From the NCBI RefSeq assembly GCF_000620145.1, contig NZ_KK211083.1, forward strand, positions 1 to 64,000: a stretch of DNA of 64,000 bases, read 5' to 3'. The notes beneath the pieces are model-generated. The model was not told the origin of the DNA. It saw only the letters and a program-made list of their open reading frames with translations, and did no database searches. This document shows positions 34,674 through 43,997 of this stretch, piece by piece; positions within the stretch are counted from its first letter, which is position 1, and every line of letters begins with the position of its first letter. The translations under genes were made by a program, and so were the position numbers. The DNA is from Deefgea rivuli DSM 18356 (GTDB taxonomy: Bacteria > Pseudomonadota > Gammaproteobacteria > Burkholderiales > Chitinibacteraceae).

Positions 34674-36077
34674 ATGCCTAGCTTGTTTTCCCGCCTATTT
34701 CAAAATGCCACGCCGGAAGTCGATTCGGCGGCATTTGAGCGCTTGAATGCTTTGTCGCCACGCATGGAGAGCGATGAAGCGGGGGCGTGTGCAACACCGC
34801 ATCCCGAAGACAAAACCATCATTTGCCGCGAAACGATAGTCAATCGCCAAGAGCGCGTCGTCGGCCATGAATTTATGCTGAAGAAAAATATCACCGAGCG
34901 TGTGCATATCGGCCATGCAATGCGGCGCTTGTACGATCAGGCTTTGCTCAGCCAGTTAATCAACCTACCTTTATTGCAATTACTGGGGCAACGTTTTGCT
35001 TTGGTGAATTTGGCCACCGAGCATATTTTGGATGACAAACTGGCTTTGCTATCGGGCCAACACGCTTTGTTTGTACTGCGTTTTTCGGACGAGATGGTTA
35101 GCCCAGCCATCATTTTGCAGATTAAAAAACTACGCAAAAAAGGCTTGAAGTTCGGTATTTTGGCGCATGAATGTTTGAATCCCGGCATGGATGAATTGGT
35201 TGATGAGATTGATCTATTGGTACTGGATTTAAATGAAGATGCCATTTTCGCCAGCGACATCGCCAGCGCGATTCACGCTCAACCGCATTGGCCCTTGCTG
35301 GCTTGCCATATCGATTCGTATGAAGCTTTTGATGCGATGTGGGAATCGACGCTGTATGGCCAGCGCGTTGCTTTTTTTCAGGGCTCATTTATTAGTTCGC
35401 GTGACGAGTGGGGTGTGAATCCAATGCCTGCTTTGCGTGCTCCGCTGGCGCGTATTTTGCGCTTGATCGAGCAAGAAGCGGCCACGCAAGTACTTGCCGA
35501 TGCGCTCAAAGCGGATCCGGTGCTGCTGTATAAATTGTTGCGGATGGCCAAATCGAGCATCGCCGAAACCATAGGTAGTGCCGAGCAAGCTTTACTGAGC
35601 GTTGGCCGCGAGCAATTGTATCGCTGGCTAACATTTATGGCGCATAGTCAGCTCGATTTTGCTGAGCATCTTGAACGAGATACTGCGCTGCTGGCGGCGG
35701 CATTGCAGCGTGGTCGTCTGATGCGTAATTTGGCTGTGCAGCAATCGCTGCCGCAGGCGGAGCAATTCTTTTTAACCGGGGTGTTGTCGCTGATTGGCGG
35801 CATGTTGCAGCAATCAATGGCCGATGCACTTAAAGCGCTCAATCTGCCCGATGCCGTGTTGGCAGCGCTGCTGACGCGCTCTGGGCCGTATTTTCCGTAT
35901 TTGCAACTGGCGATTGCGGTAGAAATGCAGGATTTTCATGGCATCAGCCAGTGCTGTAAAACGCTTGGTCTTACTGCTATTGGCGTTAAACAAAGCCAGC
36001 ATGATGCCCAGCAATGGGTTGCTGAATTAAGCCTGCACGATGACGAGCAAAGAGAAACAGCCCGCTATCCTTTCTAA
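34674..36077 (+). CDS. Degenerate EAL plus HDOD signalling protein (YuxH type)
   Basis: A 467-residue cytosolic protein. The N-terminal half is an EAL-like domain in which the catalytic motif is lost (VVGHEFML where EAL is expected; FVLRFSDEMV, KFGILAHECLNPGMDE, FFQGSFI retained as fold markers), so it should not cut cyclic di-GMP. The C-terminal half is an HDOD domain (VLADALKADPVLLYKLLRMA, AEQALLSVGREQLYRWLTFM). HDOD proteins act as regulators or scaffolds. It may bind the nucleotide or act by protein contacts; that is inference. Confidence 0.9.
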   Translation: MPSLFSRLFQNATPEVDSAAFERLNALSPRMESDEAGACATPHPEDKTIICRETIVNRQERVVGHEFMLKKNITERVHIGHAMRRLYDQALLSQLINLPLLQLLGQRFALVNLATEHILDDKLALLSGQHALFVLRFSDEMVSPAIILQIKKLRKKGLKFGILAHECLNPGMDELVDEIDLLVLDLNEDAIFASDIASAIHAQPHWPLLACHIDSYEAFDAMWESTLYGQRVAFFQGSFISSRDEWGVNPMPALRAPLARILRLIEQEAATQVLADALKADPVLLYKLLRMAKSSIAETIGSAEQALLSVGREQLYRWLTFMAHSQLDFAEHLERDTALLAAALQRGRLMRNLAVQQSLPQAEQFFLTGVLSLIGGMLQQSMADALKALNLPDAVLAALLTRSGPYFPYLQLAIAVEMQDFHGISQCCKTLGLTAIGVKQSQHDAQQWVAELSLHDDEQRETARYPF

Positions 36078-36121
36078 GTGCAAAGCACTAAGATAAAGCA
36101 TTTTTACGCCGCCGGATTTTC

Positions 36122-36808
36122 ATGATGTTGTACATTTCTACATTCGTTGGGCATTTTTTACTAGTTATTGCCGCACTGATTCCGATTCTAAATCCCCTCG
36201 GCCAAGCGCCGATTTTTATGTCGATGACTTCGCGTTATAGCGCGGAAGAACGCGCTATTTTGGCGCGAAAAGTCGGGATTTATGGTTTTTCTCTACTTTT
36301 AGTCAGCATGTTCATTGGGATTTATGTACTGGAGTTTTTTGGCGTGTCGCTGGCGATTGTGCGAGTTGGCGGGGGCTTATTGGTGGCGACTGCAGGCTGG
36401 CAATTGATGTCGTCTGACGATACATCGCACACGGTGTTGGCGGCGAGCGATGAGCGCCTTTCTGAAGAGCAATTACGCCAACGCGCCTTTTTTCCGCTCA
36501 CTTTCCCAATTAGCGTCGGGCCAGGCTCGATTACGGTGGCGATTACCCTCGGTGCGGGTTTTAAAACCTCGGGTATCGGCGTTGTTTTGATCCCCGTAGC
36601 CAGCGTTTTCGCCGTCGCTGCGGCATCATTTTTGCTGTATTGGTGCTATCGCAATGCCGAACGCTTACTTAAATTAATGGGCGAAACCGGCACCGTGATT
36701 TTCTTGCGCCTCTCGGCCTTTATTTTGCTCTGCCTTGGAATTCAGATTTTCTGGAACGGCGCGAGCGAATTATTAGCTGAGTTTGTGCTGCAAAACTTTC
36801 CTAAATAA
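36122..36808 (+). CDS. MarC family integral membrane protein
   Basis: A 228-residue inner-membrane protein with six predicted helices. The family signature IPILNPLGQAPIFMSMTSRY is at the N-terminus, and FFPLTFPISVGPGSITVAIT and RLSAFILLCLGIQIFWNG follow. The MarC/UPF0056 family has no proven role; the early claim of multiple antibiotic resistance is not supported. Two ATGs lie in tandem at 36122; the second is equally likely. A hairpin follows the stop. Confidence 0.92.
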   Translation: MMLYISTFVGHFLLVIAALIPILNPLGQAPIFMSMTSRYSAEERAILARKVGIYGFSLLLVSMFIGIYVLEFFGVSLAIVRVGGGLLVATAGWQLMSSDDTSHTVLAASDERLSEEQLRQRAFFPLTFPISVGPGSITVAITLGAGFKTSGIGVVLIPVASVFAVAAASFLLYWCYRNAERLLKLMGETGTVIFLRLSAFILLCLGIQIFWNGASELLAEFVLQNFPK

Positions 36809-36815
36809 ACATTGA

Positions 36816-36841
36816 GGGGTGCTTGCTAGCACCCCGTATTT
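36816..36841 (+). terminator. Probable terminator of the MarC gene
   Basis: Perfect stem GGGGTGCT / AGCACCCC with a 4-base loop, followed by GTATTT; the T-run is weak. Confidence 0.55.
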
Positions 36842-37477
36842 ACCTCAATCGCAATACGATCCCACTCTGCATTACTTAACGTCACCATCGCATCAACACG
36901 GCGTGATGCTCGTCATTCCTACTGCAATTCCCCCCAATTAATATCTTCTCTCATCGACTCGCTGGACGATTCCAAGCCGAGCGGCACTTCTCAATTCACT
37001 GAATTCAACAAGCTAGCCTGCCACTTTTACGTCGTTTTATACCGCACAAGGCGCTATTTCGCCTTTTTTTAGTAAAAATTTAAAATTAAATCCGTGGATA
37101 ACTTGCCCTATTTTTGCGGGTAAAACTCGGTTTAAGTCGGTATGAATTGGGGGAAAGCCAGAGTTACTCACGTCGAAAAAAAAGACTCACCAAAAACTCT
37201 GCCCTTAAAACGCCAAGCTATACGCAAATCATCATTTTTGTAAGTTGTTGCTTGTAAGCTCAAAAAGAGACTTATCCACAGGCAAGCGCTAGGCTTATTT
37301 ATTACTATTAAAATAACTATAAAACCAATAAGAAGAATGCTGAAATCGAGGCTTTTTTGTGGATAAATCCCCATTTTTGCCCAACAAAATCAAATGGCCT
37401 GCCATTGAAAACACTGGGCTTAAACGCAAAATTGCGCGAAAATCGAGGCTGCTGCTTTTGAGTGCGAGGAAATCTCT
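36842..37477. other. Long intergenic region (about 640 bases) with DnaA boxes
   Basis: No convincing gene is seen. A 68-codon minus-strand frame at 37168-37374 has no ribosome binding site and overlaps the DnaA boxes, so I leave it out. The right half is AT-rich (for example AGTAAAAATTTAAAATTAAA near 37071) and holds three DnaA-box-like sites. Confidence 0.6.
37093..37366. promoter_or_regulatory. Cluster of three DnaA-box-like sites
   Basis: TTATCCACA is perfect at 37272-37280 (plus strand) and at 37358-37366 (minus strand); a third site with one change (TTATCCACG, minus strand) is at 37093-37101. They lie in AT-rich DNA upstream of the small ORF and proB. The neighbours are not those of a typical chromosomal origin. 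It could titrate DnaA or be a DnaA-controlled promoter region; the binding role is inferred from the consensus only. Confidence 0.5.
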
Positions 37478-37705
37478 ATGGAAGTGAATATTTTTAAAAG
37501 CATGAGCAACGCTTCTAAATGCATCGTGCTACCGGTTGATGTCGACGTTGATGAAAGCCAATTGGCCATTGAAGACAAAGACTATGTGCAGGTTTATTTC
37601 CTTCGCACTCGTACCTTGAGCATCGGTAACGACAATGTGAGTTTTGATCCTGCTACCGCGATCAAAGCCATTGAAAACCAAGGTTTTTATTTATTTAACG
37701 TGTAA
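37478..37705 (+). CDS. Small protein of unknown function upstream of proB (75 residues)
   Basis: The product is acidic, with a beta-strand-like middle ([37 protein letters not shown]) and a helix-like end. GAGGAAA lies 7 bases before the ATG. It is 50 bases upstream of proB on the same strand, probably in one transcript. I do not recognise the family. Codon use and the ribosome binding site support a real gene. Confidence 0.65.
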   Translation: MEVNIFKSMSNASKCIVLPVDVDVDESQLAIEDKDYVQVYFLRTRTLSIGNDNVSFDPATAIKAIENQGFYLFNV

Positions 37706-37755
37706 AGCTGCGCGCTTTCGCTGCTCTTCAAACTTGTTTCACCAAGGATGTCACT

Positions 37756-38877
37756 ATGCAAACGCCGATTTTGCCAACTGCCCACCGCATCGTGGTTAAA
37801 GTGGGCTCTAGCTTGGTGACCAATGAAGGCAAAGGTTTAGATCACGCAGCGCTTGCGCGCTGGGCGGAAGAAATCGCGCAACTGACGCGTTTGGGTAAAC
37901 AAGTCGTTTTAGTGTCTTCTGGTGCCGTCGCCGAAGGCATTGCTCGCCTCGGCTGGACGCAAAAACCCACTGCCGTGCATGAAAAACAAGCCGCTGCGGC
38001 AGTAGGACAAATGGGTTTATGCCACGCTTATGAAAGTGCATTTCGCCAACACGGCCTCACTTGCGCACAAGTTTTGCTGACGCACGAAGATTTATCCGAC
38101 CGAACTCGCTATTTGAATGCGCGCTCTACTTTGCTGACTTTGCTGCAATTGGGCGTGATTCCCATCATCAACGAGAACGACAGCGTCGTAACCGCTGAAA
38201 TCAAATTTGGCGACAACGATACGCTAGGCGCATTGGTTACCAATCTGATCGAAGGCGATGCGCTGGTCATCTTGACCGACCAAACCGGCCTCTACACCGC
38301 CGACCCACGCAGCAATCCAACGGCGACCTTGGTGCAAACCGGCACTGCGGGTGATCCTGTTTTGGAAACTATGGCCGGTGGCGCAGGTTCTAGCGTTGGA
38401 ACGGGGGGGATGTATACCAAAATCATCGCCGCCAAACGTGCCGCCCGTAGCGGCGCAGCAACCATCATCGCTTGCGGCCGTGAACAGCAAGTCTTAACAC
38501 GTCTCGCCGCTGGCGAAATGATAGGCACGCAACTGACATCGGCGACTTCTGCGCTCGCGGCAAAAAAACAATGGATTGCTGATCATTTGCAGCTCAAAGG
38601 TAGTGTGACGCTGGATGCAGGTGCAATTCGAGCTGTAAAACAATCCGGTTCAAGCTTGCTGCCGATTGGTGTGATCGCGGTGGATGGTGAGTTCTTGCGT
38701 GGTGAAGTGGTGCGTTGCTTAGATGCTGATGGCAGAGAAATTGCCCGTGGTTTGATTAATTACAGCTCCCAAGAAACCCAACGTATCCTGCGCCAACCCA
38801 CTGGGCAAATTGAAGCGGTGCTGGGCTATATCGATGAAGCTGAGTTAATTCATCGCGATAATTTGGTATTGTGCTGA
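37756..38877 (+). CDS. proB: Glutamate 5-kinase
   Basis: The enzyme phosphorylates glutamate, the first and feedback-controlled step of proline synthesis. The amino acid kinase domain shows [49 protein letters not shown] and [15 protein letters not shown]-terminal PUA domain (about residues 280-365; [20 protein letters not shown]) is present, as in E. coli ProB. The 373 residues are the usual length. A GTATTGC palindrome begins 2-3 bases after the stop codon. Confidence 0.97.
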   Translation: MQTPILPTAHRIVVKVGSSLVTNEGKGLDHAALARWAEEIAQLTRLGKQVVLVSSGAVAEGIARLGWTQKPTAVHEKQAAAAVGQMGLCHAYESAFRQHGLTCAQVLLTHEDLSDRTRYLNARSTLLTLLQLGVIPIINENDSVVTAEIKFGDNDTLGALVTNLIEGDALVILTDQTGLYTADPRSNPTATLVQTGTAGDPVLETMAGGAGSSVGTGGMYTKIIAAKRAARSGAATIIACGREQQVLTRLAAGEMIGTQLTSATSALAAKKQWIADHLQLKGSVTLDAGAIRAVKQSGSSLLPIGVIAVDGEFLRGEVVRCLDADGREIARGLINYSSQETQRILRQPTGQIEAVLGYIDEAELIHRDNLVLC

Positions 38878-38879
38878 TA

Positions 38880-38929
38880 GGGGTATTGCCATCTAGGCAT
38901 TGATGAATAATGACTGCGTTGATATACCT
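38880..38929. repeat. GTATTGC palindromic element, copy 9
   Basis: GGGGTATTGCCATCTAGGCA (38880 on) faces GATATACCT (ending about 38929), with mismatched inner arms. It directly follows proB. Confidence 0.6.
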
Positions 38930-39002
38930 ATTAGTACTTATTCAGTTTCGATGTTGATAAGAAAAGCACATTGCTTAACTTGAAAACGTTCACTTTCTAC
39001 TC

Positions 39003-39290
39003 AGCATGGTCGCGCTAATGCCGCGCGGCACTGACTTTTCTTGAACAGCCAAGAAAAGTAAGCAAAAGAAGGCCGCCCTAGTATCTGCGTCCGACTTCGT
39101 CGGATGCCCTCGCTGTGGACAATCGGTTCGGTTGCGCTCAAAACTCGTTCGGCCTCAAAGGCAAAAGCATCGGCCTCGCTCAAACATTGATCGCAAAAAC
39201 CCCGATCCGCTTGTTCCTCGCTCGGCTTGATACAAGGGACTTTAAGCCCCAGTCCAACCATCGCGGCAAAGCATCAACACCAAGTCTGAA
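39003..39290. repeat. Dispersed repeat with AAGAAAAGTAAGCAAAAGAA core, copy 2
   Basis: The same ordered blocks as at 24852-25037 occur here (hairpin CTTTTCTT/AAGAAAAG, GTAAGCAAAAGAAGGC, GGATGCCCTCG, GGACTTTAAGCCCCAGTCCA) with a longer, different interior. The outer flanks match 308-410 (one inverted, one direct). With the copy-9 palindrome it explains the 490-base gap between proB and 39368; an 86-codon minus frame here is an artefact. Confidence 0.7.
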
Positions 39291-39313
39291 CAGTGCTGAG
39301 TTAGCAGAAAAAC

Positions 39314-39352
39314 ATAAAAAAGCCGTAGCGACATCAGTCGCTACGGCTTTTT
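39314..39352 (-). terminator. Rho-independent terminator (bidirectional)
   Basis: AAAAAAGCCGTAGCGAC, loop ATCA, GTCGCTACGGCTTTTT: a perfect 13-base stem just beyond the stop of the minus-strand gene at 39368. Confidence 0.92.
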
Positions 39353-39367
39353 CATTGCCAATTCAGC

Positions 39368-40396
39368 TTAAATATTTTTCAGCATCACCGTGGCTTCTCG
39401 CCCTGCGCCGCGCGTTAAAACGGGTGTGTGCGTATCGTTGATTTTGATAAGTTTACCGTCCATTTCTAGCCGCGCACCGATGGAATAGGTATTGCGCGGA
39501 TTAATCGCATCGGGCGAGAATTTCAGCGTGACCGTCGGCGGAGTACCTTGCTCTAGCGTGATGATTTGTTTCGCAATCACTTCGGCTGGCGCATCCATAC
39601 GTGAAACGTCGCGTAGCTCTACCGTTAACACCGCGCCGGGATACAAGCGCCGATCTAGCCACATCACTTTGGCGGTAACGCTTTCGACGGCTGCTTGTTT
39701 GACAATTCCGTACATCGAAAATGCTTGCTGCACTTCTGCTAGATTAGTTTGTAACGCGATAAATTCCTTACCTTCTTTGCTAGCCGGATCAAAAGGATTG
39801 TTCGCGGGTAATTGCGCAACATAAACACGTTTACCGTCGTCACCCAATACTTGGCCGCGTGGCGGTGGGCTGAGTTTGCTCCAGGCCGCTTTCGGGAACA
39901 CTAAAATATCGAGTAAAGGATATTTTTGCGAGGCAACGCCTGCGCGAAAGCGAAACTCAAATTGCTGCGTCGCTGTTTCGCCATAAAACGGAATCTCAGG
40001 CCCTGATTTCACATCGATTTGTACTTGATTGGCGGTCCAGCGATCCGGCGGGATGAAAATCAAACCTGAGGCGGCATCGCGAATCGGCGTGAGAGGTTCG
40101 TCGATAGGGACAAGGCTGCAATTATTTGCAACGATGACATCGTCACGCTCCATAAAGCCGCTGTCGCCTTTGAGCCAAACTGTGGTGCGGCCATCGCTGT
40201 ATTTTGTGCCGGATGCGGCAACAACTTGCGGCAAGGGAATAAACGACCAAGCGGCGCGTAATTCGATGGATTCTGGTGTTGTTTGGCGGATTTCAAATGA
40301 TTGCCCTTCATCGCATTGATAGCGCTGCAAAGGGGCATCGCTCGCCGCGTAGGCAAAACTGCTGCAAAGTAAAATCGGGAGAATTAGCGTTTTCAT
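39368..40396 (-). CDS. Exported protein with MliC-like and YbaY/YscW-like domains
   Basis: A 342-residue exported protein; the signal peptide is MKTLILPILLCSSFAYAASD with cleavage after AYA. I use this start because the longer frame adds 17 polar residues. The N-terminal part (YQCDEGQSFEIRQTTPESIE, SDGRTTVWLKGDSGFMERDD) resembles the MliC/PliC lysozyme-inhibitor fold. The C-terminal ~100 residues (LYPGAVLTVELRDVSRMDAP, YSIGARLEMDGKLIKINDTH) match the YbaY/YscW pilotin-like fold. A middle section has no match that I know. The combination suggests cell envelope protection, by inference only. Confidence 0.75.
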   Translation of the reverse strand: MKTLILPILLCSSFAYAASDAPLQRYQCDEGQSFEIRQTTPESIELRAAWSFIPLPQVVAASGTKYSDGRTTVWLKGDSGFMERDDVIVANNCSLVPIDEPLTPIRDAASGLIFIPPDRWTANQVQIDVKSGPEIPFYGETATQQFEFRFRAGVASQKYPLLDILVFPKAAWSKLSPPPRGQVLGDDGKRVYVAQLPANNPFDPASKEGKEFIALQTNLAEVQQAFSMYGIVKQAAVESVTAKVMWLDRRLYPGAVLTVELRDVSRMDAPAEVIAKQIITLEQGTPPTVTLKFSPDAINPRNTYSIGARLEMDGKLIKINDTHTPVLTRGAGREATVMLKNI

Positions 40397-40496
40397 GGGC
40401 TTGCCCTTGTCATATCTTGAATCGATATTGTGGGCAAGTTTATCCAAAGAATAAAGGCGAATATTCCCAATGAATAGTCAGGAATTGTTCAGCAAG

Positions 40497-41471
40497 CTAG
40501 AAAATGGCTTGATCGGGAAACGCAGGCTTTTCAATGGGTGCTTGCATGAGTTGGCGTGGCACGGCGATTAATAAGATTAATTTTTCGATCGGTGTATCGC
40601 GCTGCAAAATTAACTCAGGCAAATGGATTAATTGATTATCGCTGCTTTCGCCATCAATAATTCCCATTCGGTCGACATTGCAGCTGTGAATTTGCAGGCG
40701 AACCAAATCCGGCGTCGCGGCCAGCTCGGTAATCAGCAATTCGCACATTGCGTCGGGGTTGAGCGCTTGGTGAATGGTTTGCAATTCATCGCTGAGCGTT
40801 TTAATGCGTGCTTGTTGAGTCTGTTGCTCAAGATTTGGCGTTAGATTGCCCGTGCCTTGCATTCTGAGCATCGTGCGAGCGTTAGTCAGCTCGTCGTCGA
40901 TTTGTTTTTTTTGCGCGTCAATAGCAGAAATTGCGTACTGAGCTTGATAAGCAACCGTATCTAAAATGCGCTGCGCGCCCAGTTGCACTAAAGCGTCGGT
41001 TGATTGTGCGGGTAGGCCGATACGGTGATTTGAAAATACTAAGAGTTTTTGCTGCACATCGTTGCGAATCAGCCCATCGACTTCACTCATGCCGTAGCGC
41101 ATTTTCTCGGCCACGTCGGCAATTAAACCCACATAAGCGGTATCGATCAGTGGATGCGCCGCAAACCACGTTTGCAATTTGGCATCGCAGCCGACAATTT
41201 CACTCATGCGATCTGGCGTTGCAAATAGCAATTGCAAGGTACGATCATTGCGCCAGTTTTCAGCGTTGAGCTCAATCGGCGCAGGTAGTTGCGTTGCTAA
41301 TGCCGTCGCATGCGTGTGAGCCCACGCAATATAGGGCGCTAAACGGGGCAGGTAATTGCGCGCGAGGCGAATATGCGGATGCGCGATCTCAACAAGGCGC
41401 TCAATCAAGGCTTCATCTTCCAAGCTGAGTTTGGGTTTGGCGGCAAACCAAGATTGAATCGTGCGCCACAT
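40497..41471 (-). CDS. Conserved hypothetical cytosolic protein (324 residues)
   Basis: No known domain is recognised. The protein lacks a signal peptide and has a predicted helical, charged middle with a coiled-coil-like segment (QKKQIDDELTNARTMLRMQG, QQARIKTLSDELQTIHQALN). The C-terminal part (LVRLQIHSCNVDRMGIIDGE, LPELILQRDTPIEKLILLIA) looks like beta strands. The start MWRTIQSWFAAKPKLSLEDE is followed by a consistent frame to 40497. It is divergent from neither neighbour; the acetyltransferase gene lies upstream on the same strand with a hairpin between. Confidence 0.7.
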   Translation of the reverse strand: MWRTIQSWFAAKPKLSLEDEALIERLVEIAHPHIRLARNYLPRLAPYIAWAHTHATALATQLPAPIELNAENWRNDRTLQLLFATPDRMSEIVGCDAKLQTWFAAHPLIDTAYVGLIADVAEKMRYGMSEVDGLIRNDVQQKLLVFSNHRIGLPAQSTDALVQLGAQRILDTVAYQAQYAISAIDAQKKQIDDELTNARTMLRMQGTGNLTPNLEQQTQQARIKTLSDELQTIHQALNPDAMCELLITELAATPDLVRLQIHSCNVDRMGIIDGESSDNQLIHLPELILQRDTPIEKLILLIAVPRQLMQAPIEKPAFPDQAIF

Positions 41472-41506
41472 AGAGAGCGACCTTAAAAAATGGAGACTGC
41501 GAAAGG

Positions 41507-41538
41507 TTTTCCAGCCAGCGAACTCGCTAGCTGGAAAA
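41507..41538. terminator. Strong hairpin, possible terminator
   Basis: TTTTCCAGC with AGCGA faces TCGCT and GCTGGAAAA (one bulge). It lies 40 bases beyond the stop of the acetyltransferase gene and upstream of the next gene. The flanking T-run favours the plus direction, so terminator function for the minus gene is uncertain. Confidence 0.4.
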
Positions 41539-41577
41539 TTTTATACACTGCGATGCAATCGGCTGCAATGCGCTGGC

Positions 41578-42156
41578 TCAAGGATTGAGTGCATAAAGCG
41601 TGCTTTCGTCGGGAGGCGTCAGTTCACGAATCACACGCGCTGGATTACCGCCGACCAAAGTACAGGCGGGTACATCACGCGTCACGATGCTGCCTGCGCC
41701 AATCACGCTGTGATCGCCAATCGTCACGCCCGCGCAAATAATCGCGCTAGCGCCAATCCATACATTGTTGCCAATGGTGATGCCTTTGGCGCAATACGCC
41801 CATTGCTGACGCTCGGTGGGATCGACTGGATGCGTACCCGTTTGGATTTGCACATTGGGCGCAATAATCGTGTGGTGACCAATCGTAATCGGCGCGCCCG
41901 GTGCGGCGGCGATTTGTGCGTTGTAATTAATAAAAACTTTACGGCCGAGCTTAATTAAATGCCCGCGTGCGATGGCCAATGGCGTTGAAATCACGACTTC
42001 ATCGGCTTGGGCAAACAGTTTGGCGAGAATGTCGGCTCGTTCGTGTTCTGCGCCGTGTGGTAAATGGTTAAAGCGATGGAGTAGTTCGCCTTCGGTCTTC
42101 CAATGTGTTTCGGAGCCTAAACTAGAGAAGGGAAAACAGACTAATTCGTGATTCAT
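41578..42156 (-). CDS. Maltose/galactoside-type sugar O-acetyltransferase (LbH fold)
   Basis: A 192-residue acetyl-CoA-dependent transferase with a left-handed beta-helix. The hexapeptide repeats run from about residue 85 (ITIGHHTIIAPNVQIQTGTH) to 170 (GITIGNNVWIGASAIICAGV, TIGDHSVIGAGSIVTRDVPA). The catalytic His is in QTGTHPVD, and the C-terminus VGGNPARVIREL is family-typical. An unusually diverged N-terminal 55 residues replaces the usual Maa cap. Likely acceptors are maltose, glucose or other sugars; none can be assigned. Confidence 0.88.
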   Translation of the reverse strand: MNHELVCFPFSSLGSETHWKTEGELLHRFNHLPHGAEHERADILAKLFAQADEVVISTPLAIARGHLIKLGRKVFINYNAQIAAAPGAPITIGHHTIIAPNVQIQTGTHPVDPTERQQWAYCAKGITIGNNVWIGASAIICAGVTIGDHSVIGAGSIVTRDVPACTLVGGNPARVIRELTPPDESTLYALNP

Positions 42157-42271
42157 GCCTCATCCTATGTACATTAGCAGTTGGTAATATGCGTGATTGG
42201 AGCTTGTGGGTATAGTATAGGTCTTCTATGGTTGTAAGAACCGCCACAAATACGAAGAAAAGGGTTTTGAT

Positions 42272-43900
42272 ATGAATAATTGGGGCGTAAAAACTCGGCT
42301 TTTAGCGGGATTTGGCCTTGTCCTCGCGCTACTTGCTGTGGTCGCAGTGGTGGCCTTGGTGAGTCTAGGTGGGATTCGTAGCAAGGTGACTGAGCTGGTC
42401 GATGCACGTTACCCCGCTGTTGTTAAATCAAATCAGCTCATTGCGCTGGCTTACCAAAATGATCTTGTTTTACGCAATGCAGCGTTAGCAGAAAATACCA
42501 GTGATACCGATGCGATTCTCACCGCGCTAGAAAAAGACGCAGGCCAAGAAAATCAGCTAATTGCTCAATTAAAAGCCATGCTAGAAGGCGATGCGACGGC
42601 ACAAGCTTTGCTTAGCGACGTGATGGCTAAAAATGAAATCATGAATAAGCTGAAAGTGAAGCTCAGCGCGCAACTGCGCTTGGATCGCACTACTGGTGGG
42701 TATTTTATTACGACTGATTATGCTGTGGTCAGCGATGCCTACCGTGCAGCAGTGTTAAAGCTCGCCAAGCACGAAGGTGAGCAGATGGAAGAAGGCAAAA
42801 ATAGCGCGCTAAAGAGTGCTAGCGGTGCCGTGAATGCGATTTGGATGGTAACGATTTTCGCTATCTTGCTTGGCTTGTTGATGGCTTGGTTGATTGCTTC
42901 CAAAGTGGTGCAGTCTTTGTCTGCGGCCTGTGAAGTCGCTGAAAAAATCGCCGGTGGCGATTTGAGCCATGATTGGCGCGGTGTGCAGTTTGGTAGTGAT
43001 GAATTAGGCAAACTGCAAAGCTCGCTGAAAAAGATGCAGGACAATCTAACCCAAATCATCCGCCAAATCCGTGATAACGCTGAGGCGGTGACGCGGTCGG
43101 CACGAACATTATCCGGGGCATCGCAGCAAATTATGATGGGTTCAGATCATCAATCCTCATCAGCTAGCTCAATGGCTGCTGCGGTGGAGGAAATGAGCAC
43201 CAGCATGGATCAAGTGGCAGATAACTCGCTCGATGTGGAACAAAAAGCGCGTGGTGCGGGTGAGTTGGCCAGCGATGGCAGCAAAGACGTTTCGGCGGCT
43301 GCGCGTGAGATGCAAGCCATTTCGAGCGAAGTAGGTAGCGCTTCCGAGCAAATCACTGAGCTAGGCCGCAATATCAATGAAATCGGCACGATCGTCGTCG
43401 TGATTAAAGATGTGGCCGATCAAACCAATTTATTGGCGCTGAATGCGGCGATTGAAGCCGCACGCGCTGGTGATATGGGGCGCGGCTTTGCTGTGGTGGC
43501 GGATGAAGTGCGCAAATTAGCTGAGCGCACCGCGCAATCGGCCAGCCAAATTACACAAATGGTCGGCAATATCCAAAGCAGTGCACATGATGCCGTTGCG
43601 CGAATGAGCAGCGGTAGTCGCCGCGTCGGTGATGGCTTGCAATTAACCACGCAAGCGAGCGATAGCATTGGCCTCATTAATCAGCGAAATATTGAAGTGA
43701 TGCATTCGGTGCATGGTATTACCGAGCAAATGCAAGAACAGCGCGCTGCCGCACGTGATATTGCCGTGAATGTAGAGCGGATTGCGCAAATGGCCGAAGA
43801 AAACTCGGTATCGGTGCGCAATATGGGCGATTCCATCGTGCAGCTCGAACAAATGGCCGATCAGCTTTCGGCGACAGTGCAGCGCTTTAAGATGTCTTAA
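42272..43900 (+). CDS. Methyl-accepting chemotaxis protein (four-helix-bundle sensor)
   Basis: A 542-residue chemoreceptor. Membrane helix 1 is at residues ~10-30 ([20 protein letters not shown]); a periplasmic 4HB-type domain of ~150 residues follows ([40 protein letters not shown]), then helix 2 ([20 protein letters not shown]), a HAMP domain and the signalling domain with [20 protein letters not shown]. No methyl-transfer docking pentapeptide is at the C-terminus. AAAGGG precedes the ATG. It is the second chemoreceptor of the window; no che genes are nearby. Confidence 0.93.
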   Translation: MNNWGVKTRLLAGFGLVLALLAVVAVVALVSLGGIRSKVTELVDARYPAVVKSNQLIALAYQNDLVLRNAALAENTSDTDAILTALEKDAGQENQLIAQLKAMLEGDATAQALLSDVMAKNEIMNKLKVKLSAQLRLDRTTGGYFITTDYAVVSDAYRAAVLKLAKHEGEQMEEGKNSALKSASGAVNAIWMVTIFAILLGLLMAWLIASKVVQSLSAACEVAEKIAGGDLSHDWRGVQFGSDELGKLQSSLKKMQDNLTQIIRQIRDNAEAVTRSARTLSGASQQIMMGSDHQSSSASSMAAAVEEMSTSMDQVADNSLDVEQKARGAGELASDGSKDVSAAAREMQAISSEVGSASEQITELGRNINEIGTIVVVIKDVADQTNLLALNAAIEAARAGDMGRGFAVVADEVRKLAERTAQSASQITQMVGNIQSSAHDAVARMSSGSRRVGDGLQLTTQASDSIGLINQRNIEVMHSVHGITEQMQEQRAAARDIAVNVERIAQMAEENSVSVRNMGDSIVQLEQMADQLSATVQRFKMS

Positions 43901-43997
43901 GGGTTGAGCCTAGCGCTGCGCAGCGACCAGCTGCGCGGCACAACGATGCTTAAATTAATTCCGTGTTGGGGCTTTTGCCTTTTGTCTTGGATGGATT

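Noticed and set aside
37168-37374. A 68-codon minus-strand ORF with a hydrophobic stretch
   Set aside because: No ribosome binding site; it spans the DnaA boxes and AT-rich DNA with no coding pattern.
36842-37477. DnaA boxes as the chromosomal origin
   Set aside because: No dnaA, dnaN, gyrB, parA/B or mnmG nearby, and only three boxes; a regulatory or titration site is more likely.
42205-42255. A further GTATTGC element (GTGGGTATAGTATAGG)
   Set aside because: Only one end matches; there is no opposite arm at the right distance.
43901-43997. A glmS-type ribozyme or riboswitch before the GlmS-like gene
   Set aside because: The 97-base space is too short for a glmS ribozyme, and only a GC-rich inverted repeat is seen.
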